DNA from: Allobosea lathyri
GTDB taxonomy: Bacteria > Pseudomonadota > Alphaproteobacteria > Rhizobiales > Beijerinckiaceae
Direction: 5' to 3'
Length of the DNA stretch: 64,000 bases
NCBI RefSeq assembly: GCF_900108245.1
Contig: NZ_FNUY01000002.1
Location: 62,001 to 126,000, forward strand
The notes beneath the pieces are model-generated. The model searched no databases, was not told the origin of the DNA, and saw only the letters and a program-made list of their open reading frames with translations. A program made the position numbers and the translations under genes. Shown here one piece after another: positions 18,285 through 27,656 of the stretch (the stretch's first letter is position 1; each line of letters opens with the position of its first letter).

Positions 18285-19955
18285 TCACTCCAGACCGCGC
18301 TTCTTGAAGGATTCGTCGATCTTCCGGTCGACGGCCCTGCGGATGCCTTCGATGCTGAAGCTCGCCGGGCGCTGGCTGGGCGGATACTCGACGAAGGTCT
18401 CGAGGAATGCTCCGGCCTTCATCTGCGCCAGGCCGATCACATAAGCGTTCTCGACCCGCCATTGATCGTAGCCGCTGCCGGAAATCTCGGCATGCTCGTA
18501 GGGGTCCATCCGCAGGTTGAACATCTTGGGCACGCGCAGAGGCGTGAACGGATGCGCCCAGATATCCATCTGGCCCTGCTGATCCTGTTTCTCGAAGACG
18601 AACTTGAAGTTGCCTTGACGCATCGCGACGAGCCCGCCGTCGTCATTGAAGTAAAAATACTCGTTACGCGCGCTCTTGTCGGTCTTGCCCGTAATGAAAT
18701 CGAGCTGGTTGAAGCCATCGAGATGGTTGCGGAAGGTGACGGCGTTGCCCTGCGGCTGCCAGCCCTTGAGCAGGCGTTCCTTCACATCCTTGTCGCCGGC
18801 GGCAGCGAGCAGCGTCGGGAACCAGTCGAGGCCGGAGACGATGCCGTTGTTGATCTCGCCGGGCTTAACCTGGCCGGGCCAGCGGATCATCGCGGGCACG
18901 CGGAAGGCACCTTCCCAGTTGGTGTCCTTCTCCGAGCGGAAGGGCGTCGTCGCCGCGTCCGGCCAGGTGAACAGGTTGGGACCATTGTCGGTGGTGAAGA
19001 TGACGATCGTGTTGTTGGCGATGCCGAGATCCTCGAGCATCTTCAGCAACTTGCCGACATTCTGGTCCATTTCCCACATGCCATCGGCATATTCGTTGCC
19101 CGGCATACCGCTCTTGCCGCGAAACTCCGGCCGCACATGCGTAAAGATGTGCATGCGGGTGAAGTTCATCCAGGTGTAGAAGGGCTTGTTGGCCCGCGCC
19201 TGGCGCTGCATGAAGTCGATCGCAGCGCTGGTGGTCTCGTCGTCGACCGTTTCCATGCGCTTGCGGTTCAGCGGCCCGGTATCCTCGATCTTTCCGTCAG
19301 CCGAAGCCTTGAGCACGCCACGCGGCGACATTGCCTTGATGAAGGCTGGATCGTCCTTCGGCCAATAGGGCCGTTCCGGCTCCTCCTCCGCATTGAGATG
19401 GTAGAGGTTGCCGAAAAATTCGTCGAAGCCATGATTGGTCGGGAGATACTCGTCCTTGTCACCGAGATGATTCTTACCGAACTGGCCGGTGGCGTAGCCG
19501 AGCGGCTTGAGAGCTTGGGCGATGGTGATGTCGCCCTTCTGCAGTCCGACCGGAGCCCCGGGAATGCCGACCTTGCACAGGCCTGTGCGCAGGCAGGACT
19601 GTCCGGTGATGAAGGTCGAACGCCCCGCGGTGCAACTGTTCTCGGCGTAATAGTCCGTGAACAGCATGCCTTCCTTGGCGATGCGGTCGATATTGGGCGT
19701 CTTGTAGCCGACCAGCCCATGCGTGTAGGCGCTGATATTCGACTGGCCGACGTCATCGCCGAATATCACGAGAATATTGGGCTTGCCCGCCGGTGCCGGG
19801 GTGGTTTGCGCGTAGGCAGGTGTAGAGAGGTCGAGCGCCCCGGCCGTCACCACCGCAGCCAAGGCGGCGCAGGCTAGCAACAGACGCCGTCGCAACGATT
19901 GCTGAGGCACAGGTGGCGGCCCCTCCATGCGGTCGAGACTTGGCTGCACTATCAT
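18285..19955 (-). CDS. Type I (formylglycine) sulfatase, arylsulfatase-like, exported
   Basis: A 556-residue alkaline-phosphatase-superfamily sulfatase. The start at 19955 has GAGGAG 6 nt upstream; a signal/anchor follows (LRRRLLLACAALAAVVTAGALDL, ending at AYAQ). The metal-binding opening ILVIFGDDVG has Asp67-Asp68. The catalytic motif is ENSCTAGRSTFITGQS, with Cys108 in the C-x-A-x-R context that is oxidised to formylglycine. A matching formylglycine-generating enzyme lies 68 bp upstream in the same operon, which strongly supports a Cys-type, enzyme-matured sulfatase. The length is normal. The actual sulfate ester is unknown. Confidence 0.93.
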   Translation of the reverse strand: MIVQPSLDRMEGPPPVPQQSLRRRLLLACAALAAVVTAGALDLSTPAYAQTTPAPAGKPNILVIFGDDVGQSNISAYTHGLVGYKTPNIDRIAKEGMLFTDYYAENSCTAGRSTFITGQSCLRTGLCKVGIPGAPVGLQKGDITIAQALKPLGYATGQFGKNHLGDKDEYLPTNHGFDEFFGNLYHLNAEEEPERPYWPKDDPAFIKAMSPRGVLKASADGKIEDTGPLNRKRMETVDDETTSAAIDFMQRQARANKPFYTWMNFTRMHIFTHVRPEFRGKSGMPGNEYADGMWEMDQNVGKLLKMLEDLGIANNTIVIFTTDNGPNLFTWPDAATTPFRSEKDTNWEGAFRVPAMIRWPGQVKPGEINNGIVSGLDWFPTLLAAAGDKDVKERLLKGWQPQGNAVTFRNHLDGFNQLDFITGKTDKSARNEYFYFNDDGGLVAMRQGNFKFVFEKQDQQGQMDIWAHPFTPLRVPKMFNLRMDPYEHAEISGSGYDQWRVENAYVIGLAQMKAGAFLETFVEYPPSQRPASFSIEGIRRAVDRKIDESFKKRGLE

Positions 19956-20023
19956 GGCAGGCTCCTCTTCAGCTGCGGGCGACTTGCGCCCAGTTGGACT
20001 TGCGCCCAGTTCCAAGACGCGGC

Positions 20024-21028
20024 TCAGGTTTTCTCGGCTTCGGCTGGCCTCACGACGCAGCGAAAGCCCAGATGGCAGGTTGAGGTGTCGACCGGCTCGG
20101 CATGGCGAGCCGCCGGCCGGTAGCGCCGGCAGTAATTCGGGGCACAGAGAAACGAGCCGCCCTTGATCACGCGGCGCGGAATCCGGATCTGCGGTTGCCG
20201 TGGGTCGAAGCTCGCAGCCTCGGCCGCGCCGCGCGGGTTTTTCGGGATGCAGCAGGCCTTGGCCGGCTCGTCGGTATGGCGCGGCGCGAAGAAATCGCTC
20301 GTCCACTCCCAGACATTGCCGATCATGTCGTAAAGGCCGTAGCCATTGGCGGGGAACGAGCCGACCGGCGAGGTCCGCTCATAGCCGTCCAGCGTCAGAT
20401 TCTCGTTGGGGAACTGGCCCTGCCAGATATTGGCCATCTCGCGGCCGTCGGGGTTCAGCCCGGTGTCACCCCAGGCGAACTCCGCCTCGTCGAGGCCGCC
20501 GCGCGCCGCGAACTCCCATTCCGCCTCGGTGGCGAGATCGGCACCGATCCAGTTGGCGTAAGCGAGGGCGTCCCGATAGGCGACATGGACGACCGGGTGG
20601 TCGTCAAGGCCGCGATTGGTCGAGTTCCGGCCATAGGGGCGGCGCCAGTTCGTGCCGAATTCGAAGTTCCACCAATTGCTCCAGTCGCGCAGATCGACAG
20701 GCCGACCGGGGGGACGAAAGACGAGCGATCCCGCCTTGAGCATCTGGGGCTTGGCGCCTGGATAATCCTTTGGGTCGGGCGCGATTTCGGCGAAGGTTTC
20801 GTGGCCGGTCGCCTCGACGAAGGCGCGGAACTGGCGGTTCGTCACCGGCGTCGGCTGAATCCAGAAGCCGTCGACGCTGACGCGATGGGCCGGCGCTTCT
20901 TCCGGGTAGTGCTTGTCGGAGCCCATCCTGAAGGTTCCGCCGGGAATCCAGACCATGGTGTCGGTCTGCGCGGCGAGCTTCTGTGCCGGCTCTTCTATTG
21001 CTTGCGAGGCAAGATCGGTCGGTGACAT
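20024..21028 (-). CDS. Formylglycine-generating enzyme (sulfatase maturase, SUMF1 family)
   Basis: A 334-residue FGE-sulfatase-domain protein that oxidises the active-site cysteine of type I sulfatases to C-alpha-formylglycine using oxygen and copper. Typical motifs appear in order: MVWIPGGTFRMGSD, HRVSVDGFWI, PVTNRQFRAFVEATG, HPVVHVAYRDALAYANW, LATEAEWEFAARGG, and NGYGLYDMIGNVWEWTSDFF. The C-terminal GGSFLCAPNYCRRYRPAAR carries the two copper-binding cysteines Cys295 and Cys300, so it looks catalytically competent rather than a mere SUMF1-fold protein. No secretion signal is visible, so it probably acts in the cytosol before export. It is the first gene of the pair with the sulfatase. Confidence 0.92.
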   Translation of the reverse strand: MSPTDLASQAIEEPAQKLAAQTDTMVWIPGGTFRMGSDKHYPEEAPAHRVSVDGFWIQPTPVTNRQFRAFVEATGHETFAEIAPDPKDYPGAKPQMLKAGSLVFRPPGRPVDLRDWSNWWNFEFGTNWRRPYGRNSTNRGLDDHPVVHVAYRDALAYANWIGADLATEAEWEFAARGGLDEAEFAWGDTGLNPDGREMANIWQGQFPNENLTLDGYERTSPVGSFPANGYGLYDMIGNVWEWTSDFFAPRHTDEPAKACCIPKNPRGAAEAASFDPRQPQIRIPRRVIKGGSFLCAPNYCRRYRPAARHAEPVDTSTCHLGFRCVVRPAEAEKT

Positions 21029-21235
21029 GCCGAGAGCCTATGGCGTTGATGGACGCTCCTCTATCCGGCAAAACCCGGACGGTCTCAGTGTTTTATTCTC
21101 AGGAGCGGCAAGACAGTCGCGTCATTCCGAAATCACCCAGAAAACAACGTTGTCGAGCCGGCTCCTCATCTGTTGAATCATGATCTTGGGCATAGCCATT
21201 CGATGCCCGCGCGGGCTGATGCCCAGCGCTGCCCG

Positions 21236-21655
21236 TCAGCGGTCACAGCGGTTGTATGTCGTCTCGACCTCGGGAAAATCGGGGCTGAAGCGCACGAGCG
21301 TGTTATCGTCCTTGAAGCGGAGCGAGACGCTCATCGTGTCGAAGATGACCCCCTCGTCGCAGCCGAGGAGAAATGTCCAGACATCGCCGCTCTGCTTGGA
21401 TGAGATCAGGTCGCAGGACGCGCCGGTTCCGCGCACATGCTTTCCGCTTACCAGGAAACCCGGCAATGAATCGCCGACATTCTTGTTGAGGGTCAACCGG
21501 CCATTGCGTTTGACGAAGGCCTTGTCGCAGGAAATCCCGCTATTCACCCAGGCTCCCTGCAGCCGTTCGGGGGAGGCCGAAGCGGGAGACGCGACCGCGA
21601 GAAGCGGCAGAATAGAAAGGGCGGCAATGGCTGTGGTGCGGGCTCCAGTTTTCAT
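21236..21655 (-). CDS. Small exported protein with four cysteines, unknown function
   Basis: A 139-residue protein beginning at 21655 with a clean signal peptide (RTTAIAALSILPLLAVASPASA). The mature domain of about 113 residues has an opening LQGAWVNSGISCDKAFV and four cysteines (ISCDK, ASCDL, LGCDE, YNRCDR), suggesting two disulfides and a small periplasmic beta domain. No family was recognised. It is separated by about 200 bp from its neighbours on both sides, so it is probably monocistronic. Confidence 0.7.
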   Translation of the reverse strand: MKTGARTTAIAALSILPLLAVASPASASPERLQGAWVNSGISCDKAFVKRNGRLTLNKNVGDSLPGFLVSGKHVRGTGASCDLISSKQSGDVWTFLLGCDEGVIFDTMSVSLRFKDDNTLVRFSPDFPEVETTYNRCDR

Positions 21656-21835
21656 CGTCGGCCATCCATGTTTTGAGCGGTTGAAGAACTGAAGCGCCTG
21701 CACGCAGGCAGTGCGCGCCAGACGGCCGGTCGAGAACGGCAGCCAAGCGTTTTCGATTGTCGGAAAGGGCGCCGCGGAGCGGTATCGGGGGAAACCCTGG
21801 GGCATCACCGGCGAACCCCGCAGGCGTGCTCGAAG

Positions 21836-22474
21836 TCAGGCCTCGACGAGCTTGTTGCGGATGGCGTAGCGCACCAGCGCGGCGGTGGTTTCGAGATTGA
21901 GCTTGTGCATCACCGAGGCGCGATGCGTTTCGACGGTCTTGAGGCTGATATTCAGGACGCGGCTGGCCTCCTTGCTGGAGTTGCCCTCGGCGATGAGCTG
22001 TACGACCTCGCGCTCGCGCGGCGTGAGAATGCCGACCTCGCCCTGTTCGGCGGGTTGGGCCAGATAGAGCTTCAGCAGCGACTCGTTGATCTGGCCGGTA
22101 AAATAGGGTTGGCGGCGCGCCAATGCGTCAAGCGCTGCCAGCAACTGGCGGTCAGCATCTGATTTCAGGAGGAACCCGCGCGCGCCGGCCGTCAAAACCT
22201 CACGCACCAGCACATCGCTGTCATGCATGGTGAAGATCAGGATTTGCGTAGCGGGGGACTCGGTCCGGATTCGGCGCGTCAGCTGCGCACCGTTCATGGT
22301 GGGGAGCGAATAGTCGAGAATGGCGATGTCGGGCTTGTGCTCGACTGCGAGGCCAAGGGCTTCGCGACCGTCATTGGCTTCGGCGACGACCTGCCAGCCC
22401 GAGCGGCTTTCCACGACGGAGCGTACGCCGCGCCGCACGATCTCATGATCGTCCACTATCAAGACGCGCGTCAC
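21836..22474 (-). CDS. Two-component response regulator, NarL/FixJ (LuxR) type
   Basis: A 212-residue regulator. The receiver domain starts MTRVLIVDDHE (acidic pair Asp8-Asp9), has phospho-acceptor Asp54 in AILDYSLPTMNG, the switch Thr in ILIFTMHDSD and Lys in FLLKSDAD. The C-terminal LuxR HTH is LTPREREVVQLIAEGNSSKEAS...VETHRASVMHKL. The GTG at 22474 is preferred because it gives the exact family N-terminus; a GTG at 22528 would add 18 unstructured residues. It is divergent from the HisKA_3 kinase gene at 22909 and is its likely partner. Confidence 0.92.
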   Translation of the reverse strand: MTRVLIVDDHEIVRRGVRSVVESRSGWQVVAEANDGREALGLAVEHKPDIAILDYSLPTMNGAQLTRRIRTESPATQILIFTMHDSDVLVREVLTAGARGFLLKSDADRQLLAALDALARRQPYFTGQINESLLKLYLAQPAEQGEVGILTPREREVVQLIAEGNSSKEASRVLNISLKTVETHRASVMHKLNLETTAALVRYAIRNKLVEA

Positions 22475-22908
22475 GGTTGCGTTTCCCAGGCGAGAGCCAT
22501 TTTCATGACCAGTGGGTGAGGCTATCACACTAGGTACCCCTCGCTGGGTGGCGATCTGCGCCGATCCTCAATGCCGGGCTTGCATGGCCATTTTAAACGT
22601 CCAGCCGGTTCTGGCCACCTGCCGAAACCCCTAGGTGAGGCCGGGAGACCGTGTAGGACGGGCCGCAGGCGGCATCGGCTGCTCCATTTGAGGCGATATT
22701 GGTCGACGGCGTAGCCGAGCAGTCGAGCGGAGCGAACTTTCAGGAACCCTCAGTCATTTGAATGACGCCGGCTCAGGTGAAATCTGCGGCAGTCCGAGGG
22801 GTTTCGCTGAGACGCGTTCTGCAATAGGCTTCCGCCCGACAGCAATCGTCAAGCAGATATTTCACAATGTACCTGTAGCCGCACCTGTTTCAATTTGAGT
22901 GAACTCTC
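22475..22908. promoter_or_regulatory. Divergent promoter region of the two-component system
   Basis: A 434-bp gap between regulator and kinase genes. It contains the dyad GTCATT-TG-AATGAC at 22753-22766, a candidate operator. No coding region or clear promoter hexamers were recognised. Confidence 0.35.
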
Positions 22909-24954
22909 TTGGCAGACACGTTTCGCGGTCCGACACAGGGAAGTCTCGCAGAGCGCGGGCGGCTGGCGCTGACACTTCGTGTTGCGCTGATTTTGGCGGT
23001 CATTGTTCCTGCGGTTATTTCTATTGCGATTGTTCTGTCGAGTTACCGCCGGGCGATCGACGAAACTCGCCAGAGGCTTGCCCGGACGGCAGCGATGGCC
23101 GCGGAGCAAAGCCTTAAAATCCTGCAGGGCAGCGAGGCGATACTGTCTGAGATTTCGGAATATACGTTAAATTATACCGAATCTGATAAATTAAAGTATA
23201 TTAAAAGAATAACAAAAATAGAAGAGACTTTGTCATTCAGTGATATTGTCGCTCTGTCTGATAAAAACGGCGATGTTTTTATTGCTTCGAACTACCGGGG
23301 CGCTTCGATAAATATCAAGAATAGGGATTATTTTTCTTATCACGCTTCTGGTGGTGGTAATGATTTTTATCTTGGAGAGCCGATCGTATTCAAGATCAAC
23401 AATAAACTTACGATTCCGGTCAGCAAGAAAATAACCGATGGCCGCGGTCAGTTTATGGGTGTCGCGTTCCTGTCTCTCGACCGGGGAGATATTCTCAAGT
23501 CCCTGCGAATGGTGTCACAGTCCAATGCCGAGAAGATTGGTCTGATCAAATATTCCGACAAGATGCTGGTCATGAGCAACGCCGTGCCTTCCAGCGAAAT
23601 GAACGAGACCGAACTCGGGATGCGCTTGCGGCATGCCGTCAAGGAGGCCAGGAGCGGCGGATATGTCGAGGTGCCGGATTCGTCCGGACAGATCCAGATG
23701 GTGGCCTTCAGTTCAGTGGGAGATTATGAGGTCTATGCATTCGCCGCCCACGGATTTTCTTCCGTGTACAGGGATTGGATCGGCCGCATTTCGCCTCTTC
23801 TGGCGCTGATACTGCTCGGCTCGACTGCTCTGTTCATCGTTTTGCGTCTGGCGCAGACGAAAGTATCGGAGCTCGGAGCTGCCGTAACGGAGCTGGCAAG
23901 AAGCAATGTCCGCTATAAAAGCCTGTTCCAGAATACACCTGATTGTATATTCCTGCTTTCAGAGAATGCCGATGGGGACGTATATTTTGCCGATATCAAT
24001 CTGAATAGCGAGTTTCTTTTTGGAATTAAGAACGATTTGATGATCGGAAAATGTGTTCGTTGCATTTTTAATGCTGAAGAGGCCGAATTTCTGATCAAAA
24101 GTTACCGGCGCGCCGTGTTGTCCGCAGAGTTGCTGAAAGCCGAGCACCAGGTCGGGCCGCTCGGGAATTCGGGCAGCTACTGGGATCTGCGAATGATTGC
24201 CGTGTCAGGCGCGGGAGGCGACCCCAAGGCCGTGATCGGCAGCGTGCGCAACACCGCCAGACAGCGGCACATGATGATGTCCCTGCGCGATCTGACGGCG
24301 CGGCTGCTGCAAAGGCAGGATCAGGAGCGGCGCCATATGGCACGCGAACTTCATGATTCCGCTGCGCAGAATCTTCTGGCGGCCAGCCTCGAGATCAAGC
24401 TGGCCGCCGACGCCTTGTCGCCCATGAAGGGGGCCTGGCACGGTCATCTGCAGAGAAGCCGGGACTTCATCGAAAGCACGCAGAAGGAGATCAGAGGGGT
24501 TTCCTACCTGCTTCATCCGCCCATGCTCGACGAGGCAGGGCTGCCAAATGCGCTGCGCTGGCTCGTCGACGGCTTCCAGCGCCGGACCAATGTCAGGCTA
24601 TGCCTGACGATCGCAACCGAGATCGAAGAGCGGCGCTTTGCGCCTGAGACTGAGCTTGCGTTCTTCCGCATCGCCCAGGAAGCGCTCACCAATGTGCATC
24701 GTCACGCCAGCGCCCAGAATGTCGCGTTGTATCTTGGCATGGACGATAAGGGGGTCCTTGAATTTCGCGTGGAGGATGACGGGATAGGCACGGGCCGAAC
24801 CGTCGGATCCATGCGCCGCGACATCCGTGAGGGGGTCGGAATATCCGGCATGCGCGAGCGGCTGAGAGCCCTGGACGGAGCTCTCACGCTGCATTTGACC
24901 GAAGCTGGCACGGTCATCGTTGCCCGGCTGCCGGTGCTCTCGGACGCGGCATAG
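22909..24954 (+). CDS. Membrane sensor histidine kinase (dCache-PAS-HisKA_3-HATPase)
   Basis: A 681-residue NarX/DegS-class sensor kinase. Helix 1 (about 21-44, VALILAVIVPAVISIAIVLSS) and helix 2 (about 294-316, ISPLLALILLGSTALFIVL) bracket a periplasmic domain of about 250 residues resembling a double-Cache sensor (NRDYFSYHASGG, PVSKKITDGRGQFMGVAFLSLD). A PAS-like region follows (about 335-450), then the HisKA_3 box RRHMARELHDSAAQ with His482, and an HATPase domain (QEALTNVHRHASAQN, EDDGIG, GISGMRERL). The start is a TTG with only a weak ribosome site. Parts coding for the sensor (23150-23420) and PAS (23930-24110) are strikingly AT-rich compared with the rest of the window, hinting at mosaic or foreign origin. 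Confidence 0.9.
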   Translation: MADTFRGPTQGSLAERGRLALTLRVALILAVIVPAVISIAIVLSSYRRAIDETRQRLARTAAMAAEQSLKILQGSEAILSEISEYTLNYTESDKLKYIKRITKIEETLSFSDIVALSDKNGDVFIASNYRGASINIKNRDYFSYHASGGGNDFYLGEPIVFKINNKLTIPVSKKITDGRGQFMGVAFLSLDRGDILKSLRMVSQSNAEKIGLIKYSDKMLVMSNAVPSSEMNETELGMRLRHAVKEARSGGYVEVPDSSGQIQMVAFSSVGDYEVYAFAAHGFSSVYRDWIGRISPLLALILLGSTALFIVLRLAQTKVSELGAAVTELARSNVRYKSLFQNTPDCIFLLSENADGDVYFADINLNSEFLFGIKNDLMIGKCVRCIFNAEEAEFLIKSYRRAVLSAELLKAEHQVGPLGNSGSYWDLRMIAVSGAGGDPKAVIGSVRNTARQRHMMMSLRDLTARLLQRQDQERRHMARELHDSAAQNLLAASLEIKLAADALSPMKGAWHGHLQRSRDFIESTQKEIRGVSYLLHPPMLDEAGLPNALRWLVDGFQRRTNVRLCLTIATEIEERRFAPETELAFFRIAQEALTNVHRHASAQNVALYLGMDDKGVLEFRVEDDGIGTGRTVGSMRRDIREGVGISGMRERLRALDGALTLHLTEAGTVIVARLPVLSDAA

Positions 24955-24978
24955 CGCTGCACAGAGGGCGGCGCTTTC

Positions 24979-26382
24979 TCAATGGGACAGCACCGCCTCT
25001 ATCGCTGCCGCCAAGGCGAGAAGCCTCCGGTCCTTCAATCGCGGCATGACGATCTGGAGGCCGATGGGCAGGCCTGCACTGTCGATGCCGCAGGGGATCG
25101 AGATCGCCGGCTGGCGCGAATGGTTGAACAGCGGCGTGAAGACAGCGTGGCCGCGCGGGCCGACCTTGACGCCGTCGATCATCTCGGGACCGAGCCTGTC
25201 GACCGGCCACGCCGTGCAGGGCGTGGTCGGGCCGATCAGCGCATCGATCGCGGTTTCCGAGAAGAAGCGCGCGGCGTGCCAGGCGACGGCCTCCGACAGC
25301 AGGAGCGCCTTCGCCACGTCCAGTCCGGTATAGTCGAAGCCTGCCGCGATCTGAGCACCGAGATCGGGATCGATCAGGGCAGGGGCCTGGCGCCAGGCCT
25401 CGCCGTAAAGAGCGGCGAGCCCGGCATGCTGGAGAGGGTTGAGCCCAGCCTCCGCCGCGCAGGCGGGCCATAGCGGATCGCGCTCGACGATGCGAAATCC
25501 TGCGTCGCGCAGGGTTGCGACACAGCGCGCCATGCTGGCTGACACCTCGCCGTCGACGGGCACGTCGAGCCCCCATTTCGGGCTGTAGGCGAGGGTCAGG
25601 GAGGCGCGGTCGATCGGTCCCGCCGCCTCGACGATGGCGGAGTGGGGATCGCCAGCCGCGGAGCCTGCCATGGTCTCGAATGCCAGTGCTGCGTCTTCGA
25701 CAGTGCGGGCGATCGGGCAGCTGCAGGAGATGCCGAAGAAGGGTTCTTCAAAGCCCGGCCCATAGGGGAGTGCGCCGAAGGAGGGTTTGAAGCCGACGAG
25801 GCCGGTATGAGCCGGCGGGCGACGGCTCGATCCGCCTGCATCGGTTCCAAGCGCGAAGGGGACCATGCCGCTCGCGACCGCAGCGACCGGTCCGCCTGAC
25901 GAGCCTCCCGGTGTCAGCGCAGGGTTCAGCGGATGGCGCGTCGCACCGTGCAGCAGATTGGTCGTCTGGCCCTTCGCCGCGAATTCCGAGGTGTTGGCGA
26001 TTCCGACGATGACTGCGCCCGCAGCGACGAGGCGAGCCACCGCGATCGCATCCTCCGGCGCGATGAAATCCTTGAACAGGTTCGAGCCTTGCGTGATCCG
26101 CCGGCCCTTGACCCAGATATTGTCCTTGATGGCGACCGGCACTCCCGCGAGCGGCAGGGATTCGCCGTTCGCAACGCGAGCGTCCACGGCCCTGGCGCGG
26201 GCGGCGACGTCTGCCGGATCGACCGAGACGAAGGCGTTGAGCGGACCGTCGAGCCTGTCGATGCGGCGCAGAGCTTCGTCGGCCAGCGCCTTGGCCGTGG
26301 TCCGGCCCGAGCGGACGGACTCGGCGATTTCGGCCAAAGCGGGCCAGGGCGTGAAGGTTTCGGGCATGGCTCTGGTTTCCAT
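24979..26382 (-). CDS. Amidase (amidase signature family)
   Basis: A 467-residue amidase-signature hydrolase. The Ser-cisSer-Lys triad is visible: Lys86 in GVPVAIKDN, the cis-serine in TPGGSSGGPVAA (Ser161/162), and the nucleophile in GTDAGGSSRRPPAHTGLVGFKPS (Ser185). The length is typical of AtzF/GatA-like amidases, but the absence of gatB/gatC neighbours argues against tRNA amidotransferase. Its substrate is unknown. An ATG at 26367 is an alternative start. It is convergent with the kinase gene and divergent from the NHL protein. Confidence 0.9.
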   Translation of the reverse strand: METRAMPETFTPWPALAEIAESVRSGRTTAKALADEALRRIDRLDGPLNAFVSVDPADVAARARAVDARVANGESLPLAGVPVAIKDNIWVKGRRITQGSNLFKDFIAPEDAIAVARLVAAGAVIVGIANTSEFAAKGQTTNLLHGATRHPLNPALTPGGSSGGPVAAVASGMVPFALGTDAGGSSRRPPAHTGLVGFKPSFGALPYGPGFEEPFFGISCSCPIARTVEDAALAFETMAGSAAGDPHSAIVEAAGPIDRASLTLAYSPKWGLDVPVDGEVSASMARCVATLRDAGFRIVERDPLWPACAAEAGLNPLQHAGLAALYGEAWRQAPALIDPDLGAQIAAGFDYTGLDVAKALLLSEAVAWHAARFFSETAIDALIGPTTPCTAWPVDRLGPEMIDGVKVGPRGHAVFTPLFNHSRQPAISIPCGIDSAGLPIGLQIVMPRLKDRRLLALAAAIEAVLSH

Positions 26383-26502
26383 CGCGGCGGGCGCAAAGGC
26401 GGAGAACGGGCATCAGCCATAGCAAACCGCGGGCCTGGCTGTCAGACGCCGGGCGTCATGTGATGAGATGGTGGAGCGAGAAGGGGAGCGCAGGCCCATC
26501 AT

Positions 26503-27501
26503 GTGGAAACGCCTCCCTCGCGGCAACGACCGGATGGCGGGCGCGTCGCCGATTATTTGCCATGGCTCAAGGACAGCTTCGGCCTGCTCTATGCGGAGGG
26601 TTCAAAGCGGTCGAAGATGATGCCGGACAGCTGGCATGGGGGACAGGTTTTGGCTTTGCATGAACTCATCGTCGCGCTGGGAGGCAGGCGCTATCGCGTG
26701 GAGCGCCCTTTTGGCTCCTGGCCTGAGAACAGCGGGTTCGTCACCGATGTCGCGATAGATCCGCGCGGCCATGTCTTCGTGATGCTGCGGCACGACCCGC
26801 TGACGCAGTCCAATGATCCGCGAATCGTCGAGCTGTCGCCTGATGGTGCTTATCTCCGCGGCTGGGGCGGCACGACCATCGCCGATTCCCATATGCTGAC
26901 CCTCGACGCGGCGGGGCGGGTCCTCGCGGTCGACCGCGATATGCACGAGGTCATCATCTTTTCCGCCGGTGGCGAACGTTTGTCTGGCCTTGGCAAGCGG
27001 GGCGAACCGCTGTCGCCCTTCAACCATCCGACCGATGTCCATGTTTCGGCCTGGGGCGAAATCTATGTCTGCGACGGTTATGCTGCGAGCCGGGTTCATC
27101 GCTTTTCCGCTGATGGCGTGCTGCTCGGTGGCTGGGGCAGTCATGGCTCGGACGATGGACAGTTTGGTTGGCCGCACGCGATCTGGACTTTTGCGGATGG
27201 CCGCGTCGTCGTGGTCGACCGCACGCTGAACCGGGTTCAGGTCTTCGATCGCGAGGGTCGGCACCTCCAGAGCTGGGGCGATTTCTATCAGCCGGTTGCG
27301 TTGTGGGGCGATGCCGAGGGCAACGCCTATGTCACCGACATGGTGCCGAGCCTGCAGAAAATCGGGCCCAATGGCGAGCGGCTCGGCCGCTGCCGGCCGT
27401 TCCTCAACGGCGCGCACGGCATCTTCGGTACGCCGGAAGGCGATATCCTGCTGGCAGAGACCAATCCGAGCCGGATCACGCGGCTGCGGCTGCTGGGTTG
27501 A
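26503..27501 (+). CDS. NHL-repeat beta-propeller protein
   Basis: A protein of up to 332 residues made almost entirely of NHL-type blades. Repeated units of the form VAIDPRGHVFVM, HMLTLDAAGRVLAVDRDMHEVIIF, HPTDVHVSAWGEIYVCDGYAASRVHRF, PHAIWTFADGRVVVVDRTLNRVQVF and PVALWGDAEGNAYVTDM suggest a six-bladed propeller, similar to the C-terminal lyase part of peptidylglycine monooxygenase-like proteins. No signal peptide is seen, so it is probably cytosolic. The GTG at 26503 is uncertain; ATG codons at 26617 and 26620 keep all the blades and may be the true start. The function is not known. Confidence 0.75.
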   Translation: METPPSRQRPDGGRVADYLPWLKDSFGLLYAEGSKRSKMMPDSWHGGQVLALHELIVALGGRRYRVERPFGSWPENSGFVTDVAIDPRGHVFVMLRHDPLTQSNDPRIVELSPDGAYLRGWGGTTIADSHMLTLDAAGRVLAVDRDMHEVIIFSAGGERLSGLGKRGEPLSPFNHPTDVHVSAWGEIYVCDGYAASRVHRFSADGVLLGGWGSHGSDDGQFGWPHAIWTFADGRVVVVDRTLNRVQVFDREGRHLQSWGDFYQPVALWGDAEGNAYVTDMVPSLQKIGPNGERLGRCRPFLNGAHGIFGTPEGDILLAETNPSRITRLRLLG

Positions 27502-27656
27502 GGGCTGCCGGCATCTCCGACCAGCCGTTCAGATCAGGGCCTTGCGAATTCCAGGTCTTGCAAATTTCGCGAGTCTTACGAATCCAACATGCAGAGTTCG
27601 CCGACGAGGGCCAGCAGCGGCATGCATGCGCCCAATGACCGAGGCACAGCCTTGGG

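Noticed and set aside
17706-19877. A 723-codon plus-strand frame opposite the sulfatase and MFS/spermidine-synthase genes
   Set aside because: Same shadow character; it crosses two well-supported minus-strand genes and shows no family motif.
24979-26382. GatA subunit of the tRNA amidotransferase
   Set aside because: No gatB or gatC nearby, and signature-region details (GTDAGGSSRRPPAHTG) fit a general amidase.
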